Positions 46,541 to 55,897 of a stretch of 64,000 nucleotides of DNA are shown here, piece after piece. The notes beneath the pieces are model-generated. The model did no database searches. It had not been told where the DNA came from and saw only the letters and a program-made list of their open reading frames with translations. Position numbers and translations under genes: made by a program. The DNA comes from Aerococcus christensenii. Lineage in GTDB: Bacteria; Bacillota; Bacilli; Lactobacillales; Aerococcaceae. How positions within the stretch are numbered: the first letter of the stretch is position 1; each line of letters opens with the position of its first letter. The stretch lies in assembly GCF_001543105.1 (NCBI RefSeq), contig NZ_CP014159.1:310001-374000 (forward strand). The letters run 5' to 3'.

Positions 46541-47755
46541 TTAGTGACGATCCCGTTGAATTTCTTGCAAAATAGCAGCCGCAATCTTAAATTTATTAGC
46601 TAACGGGATCTTAACTTCAGAATGCTGAGTGAGAATAGTTACCGCATTATTTTCAGAACCAAAACCTATATTTTTTTGACTGACATCATTGGCAACGATC
46701 ATATGCACGCCCTTTCGTTGAAGTTTCTCTTTGGCATAGTCTTCCACATGATCCGTCTCCGCTGCAAATCCCACTAAATAGGTCGTTTCATTCGATAACC
46801 CTTTTAAAATATCTGGATTTTCTACAAGATTGAGTTGCAGACCAGTAGCTTTTGGTTTAGACTTGTCCTTTTTAATCTTTCGTTGACTTTGATTTTCAAC
46901 TCTAAAATCACTCACCGCAGCTGCCATAATAAGCACATCCGCCTCAGCATTAAGTGCGGTCATGACATCATTTAATTCGCAAGCGGTTGTTATCTCTCGG
47001 GTTTGGATTTGAGGTAAAACAGGTAGTACTTGTGCACTTTTGGCACAAACAAGGGTCACCTCTGCGCCCGCTAAGGCTGCCACATAAGCCAAAGCGACTC
47101 CCATCTTCCCACTTGACCGGTTTCCAATGAAACGAACTGGGTCAATAGCTTCTTCAGTTCCTCCCGCACTAATGGCGACTTTTTCTCCAGCTAAAGAAAA
47201 CTTCCCTTTGAGATCTTCTAAAGCACTCAAAGCATATAGCGCCTGCAAAATTACCTCCGGATCAGGCATTCTTCCCTTGCCAGAATATCCCTCCGCCAGA
47301 AAGCCATCCTCAGGCTCAATCACAAAAAGGCCAGCTTCTTTGAGGGTAGCTATATTTTTTTTTGTGGCAAAATTAGACCACATGTTACTATTCATCGCTG
47401 GAACAAGCATCTTCGGACACGTCATCGCCAAGAGTGAAGAGGTTAGCTCATTATCTGCCAGTCCATTTGCCATTTTAGAAAGAGTATTGGCAGTTGCTGG
47501 AATAACTACTGCTAAATCTGCCCAATCCGCTAAATGAACATGTCCCACCTCTTCTGGATAAATCTGCAGTTCTAATAACACAGGATATTTGGTCAAGACC
47601 TTTAAAGTCTCAGCTGTCACAAATTTCTCAGCTTGGGGTGTCATGGCTACTCTGACTTGAGCGCCTGCCTTTATCAATCCTCTTACAAAAGAAGGAACCT
47701 TATAAGCTGCTATTCCTCCTGTTATCATAACAGCAATTTTCTTTCCTTTTAGCAC
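46541..47755 (-). CDS. coaBC: Bifunctional phosphopantothenoylcysteine decarboxylase / phosphopantothenate-cysteine ligase
   Basis: The 404-aa fusion carries out two steps of CoA synthesis. The N-terminal CoaC flavoprotein has MITGGIAAYK, HLADWADLAVVIPATANT and PAMNSNMW (the PxMNxxMW motif). The C-terminal CoaB part has ISAGGTEEAIDPVRFIGNRS, SGKMGVAL, AAVSDFRVENQSQRKIKK and LVENPDIL. In Bacillus coaBC lies between rpoZ and priA; here it has moved next to def. It starts 15 bases after thrC. Confidence 0.95.
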   Translation of the reverse strand: MLKGKKIAVMITGGIAAYKVPSFVRGLIKAGAQVRVAMTPQAEKFVTAETLKVLTKYPVLLELQIYPEEVGHVHLADWADLAVVIPATANTLSKMANGLADNELTSSLLAMTCPKMLVPAMNSNMWSNFATKKNIATLKEAGLFVIEPEDGFLAEGYSGKGRMPDPEVILQALYALSALEDLKGKFSLAGEKVAISAGGTEEAIDPVRFIGNRSSGKMGVALAYVAALAGAEVTLVCAKSAQVLPVLPQIQTREITTACELNDVMTALNAEADVLIMAAAVSDFRVENQSQRKIKKDKSKPKATGLQLNLVENPDILKGLSNETTYLVGFAAETDHVEDYAKEKLQRKGVHMIVANDVSQKNIGFGSENNAVTILTQHSEVKIPLANKFKIAAAILQEIQRDRH

Positions 47756-47770
47756 AATAATCTCCTTCCT

Positions 47771-49252
47771 CTATTTCTTTTTCTGATGAATAATTGCCAA
47801 AACATAATCTTTCATTTCTTCTACTGTAGCTTCCATCCGATGACGAACAGGTGCTTGAAATAAAGCTGTAATTGTCGGTGGAAAAGCTATCCCACTTTTT
47901 TGGTGAATAAACTCTAATCGCTCTCTATCTGTTTCAGGATTTTCTACAGCTAAAGCTTTTAAAATAGCTTCAGGAAATTTATAAGGACTAGCCGTTGAAA
48001 CAATAATATTTTTCCCTTTTAAACCCTTCTTTGCCTTATGACCACATACAGAAGCCACCGCTGTATGGGGATCCATAAGGTATCCTTCTTTAGTGTATAC
48101 TGTTCCAATCTCTTTTAAAGTTTCTTCTTCACTCGCATATTCTCCCACAAAATCTGACAGCTGTTTGCGAACTTCATCAGAGAGATGATAACTTCCCTTA
48201 AGATTGAGAGCGTCCATATAGTCCTTTACTTCTTCACTGTTTTCTCCAACCGCATAGTATAAGAGACGTTCAAAATTAGAAGAAATCAAGATATCCATCG
48301 AAGGGGAAATCGTTAACTTAAAGGGACGACATCTGTCATAAGTTCCTGTTTGGAATAAATCATAAAGAACCGTATTGTCATTGGAAGCACACACGAGCTT
48401 ATCCACAGGAAGCCCCATTTTTTTGGCATAATAAGCCGCTAAAATATTTCCAAAATTTCCAGTAGGTACTGTAAAATTGATCTTCTCTCCCTCTTTTATC
48501 TGTCCTTCTTTAAGGAGCTGCGCATAAGCATAAAAATAATAAACTATTTGAGGAAGCAGACGGCCAATATTCATAGAATTTGCCGACGAAAACTGACAGC
48601 CTTCTTGAGCTAGCTTTTCTCTAAGTGAAACATCATTGAACAATTTCTTCACTTGATTTTGGGCATCGTCAAAATTCCCTTCTACGGCTATGACATAAGT
48701 ATTTTCTCCTTCTTGCGTAATCATCTGACGTTCTTGAATGGAGGAGACCCCTCCTTTGGGATAAAAGACGATAATCTTTGTCCCTATTACATCCTTAAAG
48801 CCCGCCATAGCCGCCTTACCAGTATCTCCAGAGGTTGCCGTTAGAATCACAATTTCATTTGTATTGTGATTCATTTTAGCAGCTTTTTTCATCAAATGAG
48901 GCAAAATAGAAAGTGCCATATCTTTAAAAGCAATCGTTTGTCCATGAAACAATTCCAAGTGATAGTGGTCTCCTACCTGCACCAAAGGCGCCATCCTCTC
49001 ATCATCAAAATTCTCACCATAAGCCGCTTGAACACAAGCCTTAATCGATTCTGCACTAAAATCCGTCAAAAACAGCCCCAACACCCATTCCGCCATCTCT
49101 TGATACGTATAGGTCTTCACTTCCTGCCATGTCCGATTGATTCGTGGAAAATCAACCGGCACATAAAGCCCCCCGTCTTCTGATAAACCTTGCAAAATCG
49201 CTTGTGAAGCAGTTATTCTGATCCGATTGTCCCGCGTGCTTGTATATAACAT
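47771..49252 (-). CDS. thrC: Threonine synthase
   Basis: The 493-aa PLP enzyme converts phosphohomoserine to threonine. The PLP lysine is Lys110 in HGQTIAFKDMALS; other signatures are TATSGDTGKAAM, FYPKGGVSSIQERQM and the PLP-phosphate loop VPTGNFGNILAAYY. The ATG at 49252 has GAGGAGGG 6 bases upstream; an earlier start at 49291 adds 13 residues without support. Length matches the long (yeast-like) class. I saw no T-box or hairpin leader before it. Confidence 0.95.
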   Translation of the reverse strand: MLYTSTRDNRIRITASQAILQGLSEDGGLYVPVDFPRINRTWQEVKTYTYQEMAEWVLGLFLTDFSAESIKACVQAAYGENFDDERMAPLVQVGDHYHLELFHGQTIAFKDMALSILPHLMKKAAKMNHNTNEIVILTATSGDTGKAAMAGFKDVIGTKIIVFYPKGGVSSIQERQMITQEGENTYVIAVEGNFDDAQNQVKKLFNDVSLREKLAQEGCQFSSANSMNIGRLLPQIVYYFYAYAQLLKEGQIKEGEKINFTVPTGNFGNILAAYYAKKMGLPVDKLVCASNDNTVLYDLFQTGTYDRCRPFKLTISPSMDILISSNFERLLYYAVGENSEEVKDYMDALNLKGSYHLSDEVRKQLSDFVGEYASEEETLKEIGTVYTKEGYLMDPHTAVASVCGHKAKKGLKGKNIIVSTASPYKFPEAILKALAVENPETDRERLEFIHQKSGIAFPPTITALFQAPVRHRMEATVEEMKDYVLAIIHQKKK

Positions 49253-49351
49253 AGATGCCCTCCTCAAGTCACTAATCATCGTGTTAATCATATCATACTT
49301 CCTTTCGCCCTGAGGAAAAACTTTCTTTTCCCTTTTAAATCCCTTCTAACA

Positions 49352-49395
49352 TAAAAAACGTCAAAAAAGACGTTCTTTTATAGAAAAGAACGTCT
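49352..49395 (-). terminator. thiT terminator
   Basis: On the minus strand GACGTTCTTTT pairs with AAAAGAACGTC, followed by TTTTTTGACGTTTTTT. Confidence 0.85.
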
Positions 49396-49425
49396 CATGT
49401 ATGCGATATAACTGAGAAGAAAGCT

Positions 49426-49992
49426 TTATTTTTTAGGCTGATACAACACAGGAGCCGTTTTGAGTAAAAGTCCCACAGCAATCGCTGCAACCACCCAAGT
49501 GGCCAGCCCTGTTCCACCATTCACCATCAGCGAATACATCCAAGGATTCATCCCTTTCGGGGCATAAGACCGCCAAAAGAAATAACCCGCTAGAAAATGA
49601 ACAAAATATTGTACAAACATCCCGATAAAAGTTGACGCACCTACCCAGGTAAAGAAGGAAGCCAACTTCTTCTCGTCCAGTGCCTTTTTGATTTGAGGAG
49701 CAAAAGTCCCCGCAAATCCCGCCATCATAAAAGCGAAGAAATATTCGATAAACACTTGAACGGGTGTCAGAATCGTTGCTTGCCCCGTCAGTAATTGGAT
49801 CATTCCAAATAAAAAGCCTGCATACATACCCGCACGCACATTATGACGAATAGCTATCACATAGAGAGGAATCACTCCTAAATTGACCCCTAACCCACTC
49901 CCATTCGTCGTCGGTAAAAGACCAATAAGATAAGCAAGAACCCCCGCCATAACAATTTCTAATAGATATAATAGCCGCTTATTCTGTCCCAT
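49426..49992 (-). CDS. thiT: Thiamine-specific ECF transporter S-component ThiT
   Basis: A 188-aa membrane protein with six helices that binds thiamine and uses the shared ECF ATPase module (not in this window). It has AIRHNVRAGMYAGFLFGMIQ, the thiamine-binding FIEYFF, VHFLAGYFFWRSYAPKG and SLMVNGGTG, which hold the Glu, His, Trp and Asn known from lactococcal ThiT. A TPP riboswitch with its own terminator precedes it, confirming the role. Compare the degenerate paralogue at 16702-17307. Confidence 0.93.
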   Translation of the reverse strand: MGQNKRLLYLLEIVMAGVLAYLIGLLPTTNGSGLGVNLGVIPLYVIAIRHNVRAGMYAGFLFGMIQLLTGQATILTPVQVFIEYFFAFMMAGFAGTFAPQIKKALDEKKLASFFTWVGASTFIGMFVQYFVHFLAGYFFWRSYAPKGMNPWMYSLMVNGGTGLATWVVAAIAVGLLLKTAPVLYQPKK

Positions 49993-50077
49993 AGGATACC
50001 TTCTTTCTCTTCTGTTGGAAGATCATGTGGCCCTTTTATTTTTTCTGCTACCTTGCCCCTCTTTCTATCCTTCTGTT

Positions 50078-50112
50078 AATAATAAAAACAGGTAAGAAAG
50101 TCCCCTTACCTG
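50078..50112 (-). terminator. Expression-platform terminator of the TPP riboswitch
   Basis: CAGGTAAG pairs with CTTACCTG around an 8-base loop and is followed on the minus strand by TTTTTATT. It lies between the aptamer and thiT, so TPP binding would stop transcription. Confidence 0.85.
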
Positions 50113-50123
50113 TCCAGTTAATC

Positions 50124-50204
50124 GCACTTTCTTTCGCTAGCATTACCTAGTTACAAGTTCAAAGGGTCTGTTTCTCACATCTCAGCTTAACGCTCCCCTA
50201 GTGT
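50124..50204 (-). ncRNA. TPP riboswitch aptamer (THI element) of thiT
   Basis: On the minus strand the element reads CACTAGGGGAGCG, then GCTGAGA, ACCCTTTGAACTTG and GGTAATGCTAGCGAAAG, ending AGTG. These are the conserved TPP-aptamer blocks in correct order. The first P1 bases fall on the last codons and stop of pyrR. A possible promoter inside pyrR (TTGTGA, 16 bases, TACATT near 50218-50246) would start the transcript just before it. Confidence 0.93.
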
Positions 50205-50743
50205 TTCAATGATTGAATAATGTATACGCCGTCTTCTGGGTCACAATTTTTGATCCGCACCTGCACCGCTTCTTCTCGAGAAGTGGGAATATTTTTCCCT
50301 ACAATGTCTGCTCGGATCGGTAGCTCGCGATGACCTCGATCAATCAAAGTCACCAAAGAAATTTTACTTGGGCGACCATAATCTACCAACGCGTCCATTG
50401 TAGCACGAATTGTTCTTCCTGTCATCAACACATCATCACAAATAAAGACATGTTTACCAGTCACTGAAAAATCTAACTGATTTAAGTGGAGTGTTTGCTT
50501 TCTTTCCAGACTGGTTACATCATCCCGATACCCACTAACATCCAAAAAGCCTAACGGAATCTTAACTCCTTCTAATTCTTCAATACGCTGTGCTATCCGT
50601 TCCGCAATCACTGCTCCTCTTGTTCGAATACCTACAATAGCCATATTTTCATGTCCATGATTTCTTTCTAACACTTCATAAGTCATTCGGGTTATTGCGC
50701 GACGCATCTCATCTTCATTTAGTACTTCTTTTCTTTTTTTCAT
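50198..50743 (-). CDS. pyrR: PyrR, pyrimidine operon attenuator / uracil phosphoribosyltransferase
   Basis: The 181-aa protein has the PRTase fold with the PRPP loop ICDDVLMTGRTIRATMDAL and the N-terminal ITRMTYEVLERNHG. PyrR binds pyr mRNA leaders in response to UMP and can make UMP from uracil. No pyr biosynthesis gene follows; thiT does. I found no PyrR-binding leader before it. Its stop codon is part of the TPP riboswitch. Confidence 0.95.
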   Translation of the reverse strand: MKKRKEVLNEDEMRRAITRMTYEVLERNHGHENMAIVGIRTRGAVIAERIAQRIEELEGVKIPLGFLDVSGYRDDVTSLERKQTLHLNQLDFSVTGKHVFICDDVLMTGRTIRATMDALVDYGRPSKISLVTLIDRGHRELPIRADIVGKNIPTSREEAVQVRIKNCDPEDGVYIIQSLKH

Positions 50744-50773
50744 ACTCGTCTCCTCATTCTTTTCTCTGGTATT

Positions 50774-50802
50774 ATTGTATCGAATCCTTTGCTATTGTGC
50801 AA
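50774..50802 (-). promoter_or_regulatory. Predicted SigA promoter of pyrR
   Basis: On the minus strand TTGCAC, 17 bases, TACAAT, about 30 bases before the pyrR ATG. Confidence 0.7.
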
Positions 50803-50893
50803 TGCATACCCTAAGCCTTATCTCCTTTCTCTTTATTCTACCTACAACTTCCGCTATACTAAGAGTATTACAAAAAGGAGACGATAATAAGCT

Positions 50894-52204
50894 ATGAGGT
50901 CTACACCCTTTTACCATTTATCTCTAAAAGAAAGATTAGAAATCCTTGTTCAAGGAGGTCATATTACCCCTGACCAAGCAACTTTATTAGAAAACAACCA
51001 GTCTCTTCCCCTGGCTACAGCTGACCACATGATCGAAAATGCCATTGGAACTTACACCCTCCCTTTAGGAATTGGAAAAAATTTTGTCATTAACGGCAAA
51101 GAAATCCTTATTCCGATGGCTATCGAAGAACCAAGTGTGGTGGCCGCCGCTTCAAATGGTGCTAAAATGGCTCGAGCAGGCGGAGGTATCACCGCCCATG
51201 TCCTTACCCGACTACTCACCGGAGAAATTGTTTTCACCGGCCTTTCTTCCCAAAAAGAAGCTAAGATTTTGGAAAGGTATATTCACTCCCACCAATCCCC
51301 CCTCATTCAGCTAGCGGAATCTGCCCACCCTTCTTTAAAGAAACGCGGCGGAGGGATCAAAAAAATTACCCCTTACTTCCAAGAAGACTCCGAAGAAAAT
51401 TTTTTCATATTATATGTCACTTTAGATACTCAAGAAGCCATGGGGGCCAATATGACAAATACCATGTTGGAAGCTTTAGCACACCATCTAGAAACACTCA
51501 GCCAATCCGACAAAAATTTGCCGCCTTTGACTTGTTTAATGGCTATTCTAAGTAACTATGCCACTAAATCTCTCGTTCAAGCTGACTGTGAGGTTCCTGT
51601 CCAAGCTTTAGGCAAATCCATAGAAGCCGGTACAGCCATCGCTGAACGCATTGTTCAAGCTAGTCGTCTCGCTCAAATTGACCCTTACCGCGCATGCACT
51701 CACAATAAAGGCATTATGAACGGAGTAGACGCTGTTCTTATTGCTTCAGGAAATGACTGGCGAGCAAACGAAGCCGCCTGCCACGCCTATGCTGCAAAAG
51801 ATGGAAAATATCGGGGACTAAGCCAATGGACTTTCGATAAACAGACTCAACGCTTAAAGGGAACACTCACCCTTCCCCTCACAGTAGGAAGTGTCGGTGG
51901 CTCTATCAAAATTCATCCCACCGCTCAAATTGCCCATCAACTGATGCAGTCCCCCAATGCCAAAGAATTAATGCTTATGATTTCTAGTGTCGGTCTTTGT
52001 CAAAATCTTGCCGCTTTGCGTGCTCTAGTCAGTGAAGGCATTCAAGCTGGCCACATGGCCCTTCAGTCTCGCTCCTTAGCCATGAGCGTTGGAGCAAAAG
52101 AGGATGAGATCGAGCCACTCACAACTCTCTTAAAAACAAGCTCCACCCTTTCCCAAGAAGTTGCAAGGCGCCTTCTCTCTCAACTTCGTCAAAATACCCT
52201 TTAA
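50894..52204 (+). CDS. mvaA: Hydroxymethylglutaryl-CoA reductase, class II
   Basis: The 436-aa enzyme makes mevalonate for isoprenoids. Motifs are MAIEEPSVVAAASNGAKMA with the catalytic Glu, NGVDAVLIASGNDWRANEAA with the catalytic Lys-Asp region, LTLPLTVGSVGG, and GIQAGHMALQSRSLA with the catalytic His. An AAAAGGAGACG site precedes the ATG and a TATACT -10 lies at 50855-50860. It is convergent with mvaS. Lactobacillales keep these two genes linked, and the enzyme runs in the biosynthetic direction despite its degradative-type class name. Confidence 0.95.
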   Translation: MRSTPFYHLSLKERLEILVQGGHITPDQATLLENNQSLPLATADHMIENAIGTYTLPLGIGKNFVINGKEILIPMAIEEPSVVAAASNGAKMARAGGGITAHVLTRLLTGEIVFTGLSSQKEAKILERYIHSHQSPLIQLAESAHPSLKKRGGGIKKITPYFQEDSEENFFILYVTLDTQEAMGANMTNTMLEALAHHLETLSQSDKNLPPLTCLMAILSNYATKSLVQADCEVPVQALGKSIEAGTAIAERIVQASRLAQIDPYRACTHNKGIMNGVDAVLIASGNDWRANEAACHAYAAKDGKYRGLSQWTFDKQTQRLKGTLTLPLTVGSVGGSIKIHPTAQIAHQLMQSPNAKELMLMISSVGLCQNLAALRALVSEGIQAGHMALQSRSLAMSVGAKEDEIEPLTTLLKTSSTLSQEVARRLLSQLRQNTL

Positions 52205-52205
52205 C

Positions 52206-52300
52206 AATAAAAAAAGCACCGCTTTTCCAACTAGCTCTCAAAAGTTGACGATCTAAGTTCAACTTTTCAAAGCCGCTCTCTAAAAGTCGGTGCTTTTTTG
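52206..52300. terminator. Convergent terminator of mvaA and mvaS
   Basis: AAAAAAGCACCG pairs with CGGTGCTTTTTT over a long span holding an inner AGTTGA/TCAACT hairpin. T runs on both strands. Confidence 0.85.
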
Positions 52301-52313
52301 TATGGATATTCTT

Positions 52314-53477
52314 TTATTTTCTATAATACCGGCAATGCCCTTCTAACTTATCCAATCTAAAGAAATCCTCATCTCGGTGAGGAGGAATATTTTGTAAAGA
52401 GCCGTCTTCAACCAACCCTTCTTCAAAAAAGTTTTCATATTCTGCTATACTTAATTTTTGGCGCCCATTAAGAAGATTAGCATGAGCAGTTGGCTGAAGG
52501 TAATTCTCGAAACCTTCCACTAATTCCAAAGAATAAAACTCACCTACTGCGCCTGATCCATAACTATACATCCCAATTTTATCTTGGGCTTGAAGATTTT
52601 TTCCATTTTCTAATAAAGAAAAGAAGCTCAAATACAAAGAACCGGTATAAATATTCCCTACGCGCTTATTGTAAAGGCGACTCGCTTCATAGTATTCATA
52701 ATAAGTGGCCTTGTCCTCTTCCGCCATATCCTTCGTCAATTGATTTAGGCCTTTCTTCCCCATCTTAGTATAAGGGAGATGGAAACAGAAGGCTTTGAAC
52801 TCTTTCAAATCTCGGCTATGGGTTTTGCGGTAATCTGTCCATGTTTCTTCTAAAGCTTTCAAGTAACGATCGTTGGAATAATGACCATCTACGCAAGCAT
52901 TCCTCGTATAATTCGGACGCCAAAAGTCATTAACATTGACACTATAATAAGTAGCATCGTCTTTCACCACGGCAACGGAAGGTTGAGCTGCAATAATCAT
53001 TGCCACAGCTCCTGCTCCTTGAGTGACTTCCCCTGAAGTTTTTAACCCATAGCGAGCAATATCCGAACAAACTACCAAGGCTTTGGAGTTAGGATGAAGT
53101 GTCACATGTTCAACAGCCGTTCTTAAAGCAAAAGTTCCGCTATAACATGCCTCTTTCATTTCTATACAACGTGCTTTAGCTTGAATGTTTAAACCGTCAT
53201 GCAAAAGAATCGCTCCGGCTTTGGATTGATCGACACTTGTTTCAGTAGCCAAAATAACCAAGTCAATCGCCTGACGATCCTCTTCTGTGATTAAGGGATA
53301 AGCGGCATTTAAAGCCAAACTAATGGTATCCTGAGACAAGGGAGGTACCGCTTGTTCTTCTTGACCCAAACCAATCAGATATTTATTCGGATCTTCTCCT
53401 CTAGCCTTTGCTAAATCTTTTAAATCAATATAATACTTTGGTACATAAAAATTGAACCGATCAATTCCTACTTGCAC
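52314..53477 (-). CDS. mvaS: Hydroxymethylglutaryl-CoA synthase
   Basis: The 387-aa thiolase-fold enzyme condenses acetyl-CoA with acetoacetyl-CoA. Catalytic residues are visible: Glu79 in LATETSVDQSKAGA, Cys111 in EACYSGTFALR, and His in FHLPYTKMGKKGL; GSGAVGEFYSLE is the C-terminal signature. It starts with GTG behind AAGGGGGAT. A TGTTACAAT extended -10 lies about 45 bases upstream. Convergent with mvaA. Confidence 0.96.
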   Translation of the reverse strand: MQVGIDRFNFYVPKYYIDLKDLAKARGEDPNKYLIGLGQEEQAVPPLSQDTISLALNAAYPLITEEDRQAIDLVILATETSVDQSKAGAILLHDGLNIQAKARCIEMKEACYSGTFALRTAVEHVTLHPNSKALVVCSDIARYGLKTSGEVTQGAGAVAMIIAAQPSVAVVKDDATYYSVNVNDFWRPNYTRNACVDGHYSNDRYLKALEETWTDYRKTHSRDLKEFKAFCFHLPYTKMGKKGLNQLTKDMAEEDKATYYEYYEASRLYNKRVGNIYTGSLYLSFFSLLENGKNLQAQDKIGMYSYGSGAVGEFYSLELVEGFENYLQPTAHANLLNGRQKLSIAEYENFFEEGLVEDGSLQNIPPHRDEDFFRLDKLEGHCRYYRK

Positions 53478-53646
53478 TTTTTATCCCCCTTACACATTCT
53501 TACTCTTTCCAAAGATTTATTGTAACACATCCCCTCCTTTTGCATGAAAGAGGAAAATAGGACTTAATAAAAACAAAAGATTTCAAAATCGTCCGTTGCT
53601 ATATGCTATAATAAAATAAAATAGAATTGGAATGAGGAGGAAAAAC

Positions 53647-53766
53647 ATGTTTAAGAAAGCCCTCACACCTGCTCAAAAAAAGCGAAACCATAAAATAATC
53701 TGGTATTCTTTTTTACTCATTATTTTATTGATTCAAAGCTACTTAGACCGTAAGAATAACGCTTAG
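53647..53766 (+). CDS. 39-residue single-pass membrane peptide, unknown function
   Basis: A short gene with a strong GAGGAGG ribosome binding site 6 bases before its ATG and a TATAAT about 35 bases upstream. The peptide has a basic start (MFKKALTPAQKKRNHK), a hydrophobic helix (IIWYSFLLIILLIQSYL, about residues 17-33) and a charged tail (DRKNNA), giving a likely N-in membrane protein. A strong terminator shared with oppF follows directly. It lies between divergently placed mvaS and the opp operon end. I do not recognise a family; it does not resemble a known toxin by sequence, though size and form would allow a small membrane regulator. Confidence 0.75.
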   Translation: MFKKALTPAQKKRNHKIIWYSFLLIILLIQSYLDRKNNA

Positions 53767-53786
53767 TCATTCTCCTTTTATTTACA

Positions 53787-53833
53787 GAAAAGCCTGAAAA
53801 AAGATGTTTACTTGTCTTCTTTCAGGCTTTTTG
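53787..53833. terminator. Convergent terminator of the 39-aa gene and oppF
   Basis: AAAAGCCTGAAAAAAGA pairs with TCTTCTTTCAGGCTTTTT around an 11-base loop; T runs on both strands. Confidence 0.88.
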
Positions 53834-53843
53834 TTTGATATTT

Positions 53844-54776
53844 TTAAGCTTGACGTAATTGACGATAATAGTCGACTTCACTATCTAAGCAGTAAATAAA
53901 GTGCCCAGGAGAAACTTCATGCATACTTTCTTCACCGGTAAACTCTTTATGATCATAAGGAATACGGTGACGATTGCGTTCATGAATAGGGTCTGGTTGA
54001 GGAACAGCAGAAAGTAAACTTTGAGTATAAGAATGAAGCGCGTGATAATACAATTCATCCGCTTCTGCTAATTCTACTAATTTGCCATGATACATAACGC
54101 CAATGCGGTCAGAAATATATTTAACCATGGATAAATCATGTGCAATAAAGAGATAGGTTAACTTATATTCTTTTTGAAGTTGTTGTAAAAGATTAACAAC
54201 CTGCGCTTGAATAGAAACATCCAAAGCAGAAATTGGTTCGTCCGCAATAATCATCTTTGGATTGACAGCTAAAGCCCGGGCAATCCCAATTCTTTGTCTC
54301 TGACCCCCAGAAAATTCATGCGGATAACGAGAAACATGATCTGGTTTCAAACCAACCACTTTCAAGAGTTCACGCACACGCTCTTTGCGTTCTTTGTCAC
54401 TAGCTCCAATTTTATGAATGACTAATCCTTCCGCAATAATATCTTCTACTTTCATCCGTGGATTTAAAGAAGCGTAAGGATCTTGAAAAATCATTTGAAT
54501 ATCTTTTCTAAAAGAGAGTTCTTCTTGATAGCTCTTAATTTTAGAAATATCATTTCCTTCAAAAATAATTTCTCCTGAAGTGGGTTTATAAAGATGCATA
54601 ACCGCCCGTCCAGTTGTCGTCTTTCCAGAACCAGATTCTCCAACTAAACCGAATGTCTCCCCTTCATAAATTTCAAAGTTAATATCATCAACCGCTTTAA
54701 CTTCATTCTTTTGACCAACATTAAAATACTGTTTTAAATGTTTAACGGTTAATAAGGCTTTATTTTGATCAGTCAT
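53844..54776 (-). CDS. oppF: Oligopeptide ABC transporter ATP-binding protein OppF
   Basis: The 310-aa ATPase has Walker [11 protein letters not shown]-loop [13 protein letters not shown], signature [15 protein letters not shown], Walker [13 protein letters not shown] and the C-terminal oligopeptide-transporter extension ([16 protein letters not shown]). It works with OppD to power peptide uptake. Its start overlaps the oppD stop by 8 bases. Confidence 0.94.
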   Translation of the reverse strand: MTDQNKALLTVKHLKQYFNVGQKNEVKAVDDINFEIYEGETFGLVGESGSGKTTTGRAVMHLYKPTSGEIIFEGNDISKIKSYQEELSFRKDIQMIFQDPYASLNPRMKVEDIIAEGLVIHKIGASDKERKERVRELLKVVGLKPDHVSRYPHEFSGGQRQRIGIARALAVNPKMIIADEPISALDVSIQAQVVNLLQQLQKEYKLTYLFIAHDLSMVKYISDRIGVMYHGKLVELAEADELYYHALHSYTQSLLSAVPQPDPIHERNRHRIPYDHKEFTGEESMHEVSPGHFIYCLDSEVDYYRQLRQA

Positions 54777-55887
54777 GACAAGCCTCCTTCTTTTGTGCTT
54801 GTTTATGGGCTTGATCTAAGACCCCAATATTTTCATGCGTATCTGTTGCGCCTTGTGATTGAAGTTCTTTATACACTTCAAATCGACGTTGAATTTCATC
54901 AGGTGCTTGTACTGCTGGACAGTCTGGATGAAGCAACCAAGTCGCTGCCGCATGCGTCTCTGAGACTTTAAACATCGGAGGTTCTTCTTCATAATCAATA
55001 GCCATCGCATAATCACTCCGCAAAGCAAAAGCATCTCCTTTTGGAGGATCTAATAAATCTGGAGGAGTTCCTGGAATAGAGAGGAGCTCTCCTTCCGTAT
55101 CCAACGTTGGCATGGAAGTAATTAATCCCCAAGTATAAGGATGCTGTGGATTGTAGAAAATTTCATCCACTGTTCCGTATTCTACAATTTTGCCGGCATA
55201 CATCACTGCCACACGGTCAGCCACATTAGCTACTACTCCTAAATCATGAGTAATAAAAATAATTGACGTCTGACTAGTTTCTTGCAAGCTCTTCATTAAA
55301 TCTAAAATTTGTGCTTGAATAGTCACATCTAAAGCGGTTGTTGGCTCGTCAGCTATTAAAATCGATGGACGACAAGCCAAAGCAATGGCAATCACAATAC
55401 GCTGCCGTTGTCCACCAGAAAATTGATGAGGATAATCTTTCATACGGCGCTTTGCATTTGGAATACCTACTTGTTCCAGCAACTCTAAAGCCCGTTTATA
55501 AGCTTCTTCTTTGCTGGTGTTTTGGTGGATCCGAATAGGCTCTGCTACTTGATCTCCAATTCGCATAACTGGATTCAAAGAAGTCATTGGATCTTGGAAA
55601 ATCATAGCAATATCTTCCCCACGAATGGCTTGCATTGCCTTATCATCTTTTTCGAGGAGGTCTTCTCCTTTAAAGATAATATGTCCTCCTTTATAAACAG
55701 CGTTATTCGCTAATAGGCGCATAATCGTACGAACAGTCACAGATTTTCCTGACCCAGATTCTCCAACAATAGCTAAAGTTTCTCCTTTTTTCACTTCAAA
55801 AGAAACGCCTCGAATCGCTTGAACTTGGCCAGCAAAAGTATCAAATCCGACTTCTAAATTTTTTACTTCTAAGATATTTTCACTCAT
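54769..55887 (-). CDS. oppD: Oligopeptide ABC transporter ATP-binding protein OppD
   Basis: The 372-aa ATPase has Walker [28 protein letters not shown], signature [15 protein letters not shown], Walker [13 protein letters not shown], and the C-terminal [15 protein letters not shown] and [16 protein letters not shown] region. A tail of about 40 residues past the usual end is mostly helical and charged. The ATG at 55887 has TTAGGAGG upstream. It begins 10 bases after oppC. Confidence 0.94.
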   Translation of the reverse strand: MSENILEVKNLEVGFDTFAGQVQAIRGVSFEVKKGETLAIVGESGSGKSVTVRTIMRLLANNAVYKGGHIIFKGEDLLEKDDKAMQAIRGEDIAMIFQDPMTSLNPVMRIGDQVAEPIRIHQNTSKEEAYKRALELLEQVGIPNAKRRMKDYPHQFSGGQRQRIVIAIALACRPSILIADEPTTALDVTIQAQILDLMKSLQETSQTSIIFITHDLGVVANVADRVAVMYAGKIVEYGTVDEIFYNPQHPYTWGLITSMPTLDTEGELLSIPGTPPDLLDPPKGDAFALRSDYAMAIDYEEEPPMFKVSETHAAATWLLHPDCPAVQAPDEIQRRFEVYKELQSQGATDTHENIGVLDQAHKQAQKKEACHD

Positions 55888-55897
55888 TGCTAACCTC

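Noticed and set aside
47127..47537. 136-codon plus-strand frame
   Set aside because: Antisense to coaBC and without a ribosome binding site; the coaBC motifs are intact on the other strand.
49253..49351. T-box leader before thrC
   Set aside because: No T-box sequence (TGGNACCGCG-like) or specifier hairpin is present; the only hairpin there is the thiT terminator.
50744..50893. PyrR-binding attenuator before pyrR
   Set aside because: The gap contains the divergent promoters of pyrR and mvaA and no PyrR-type stem-loop or terminator.
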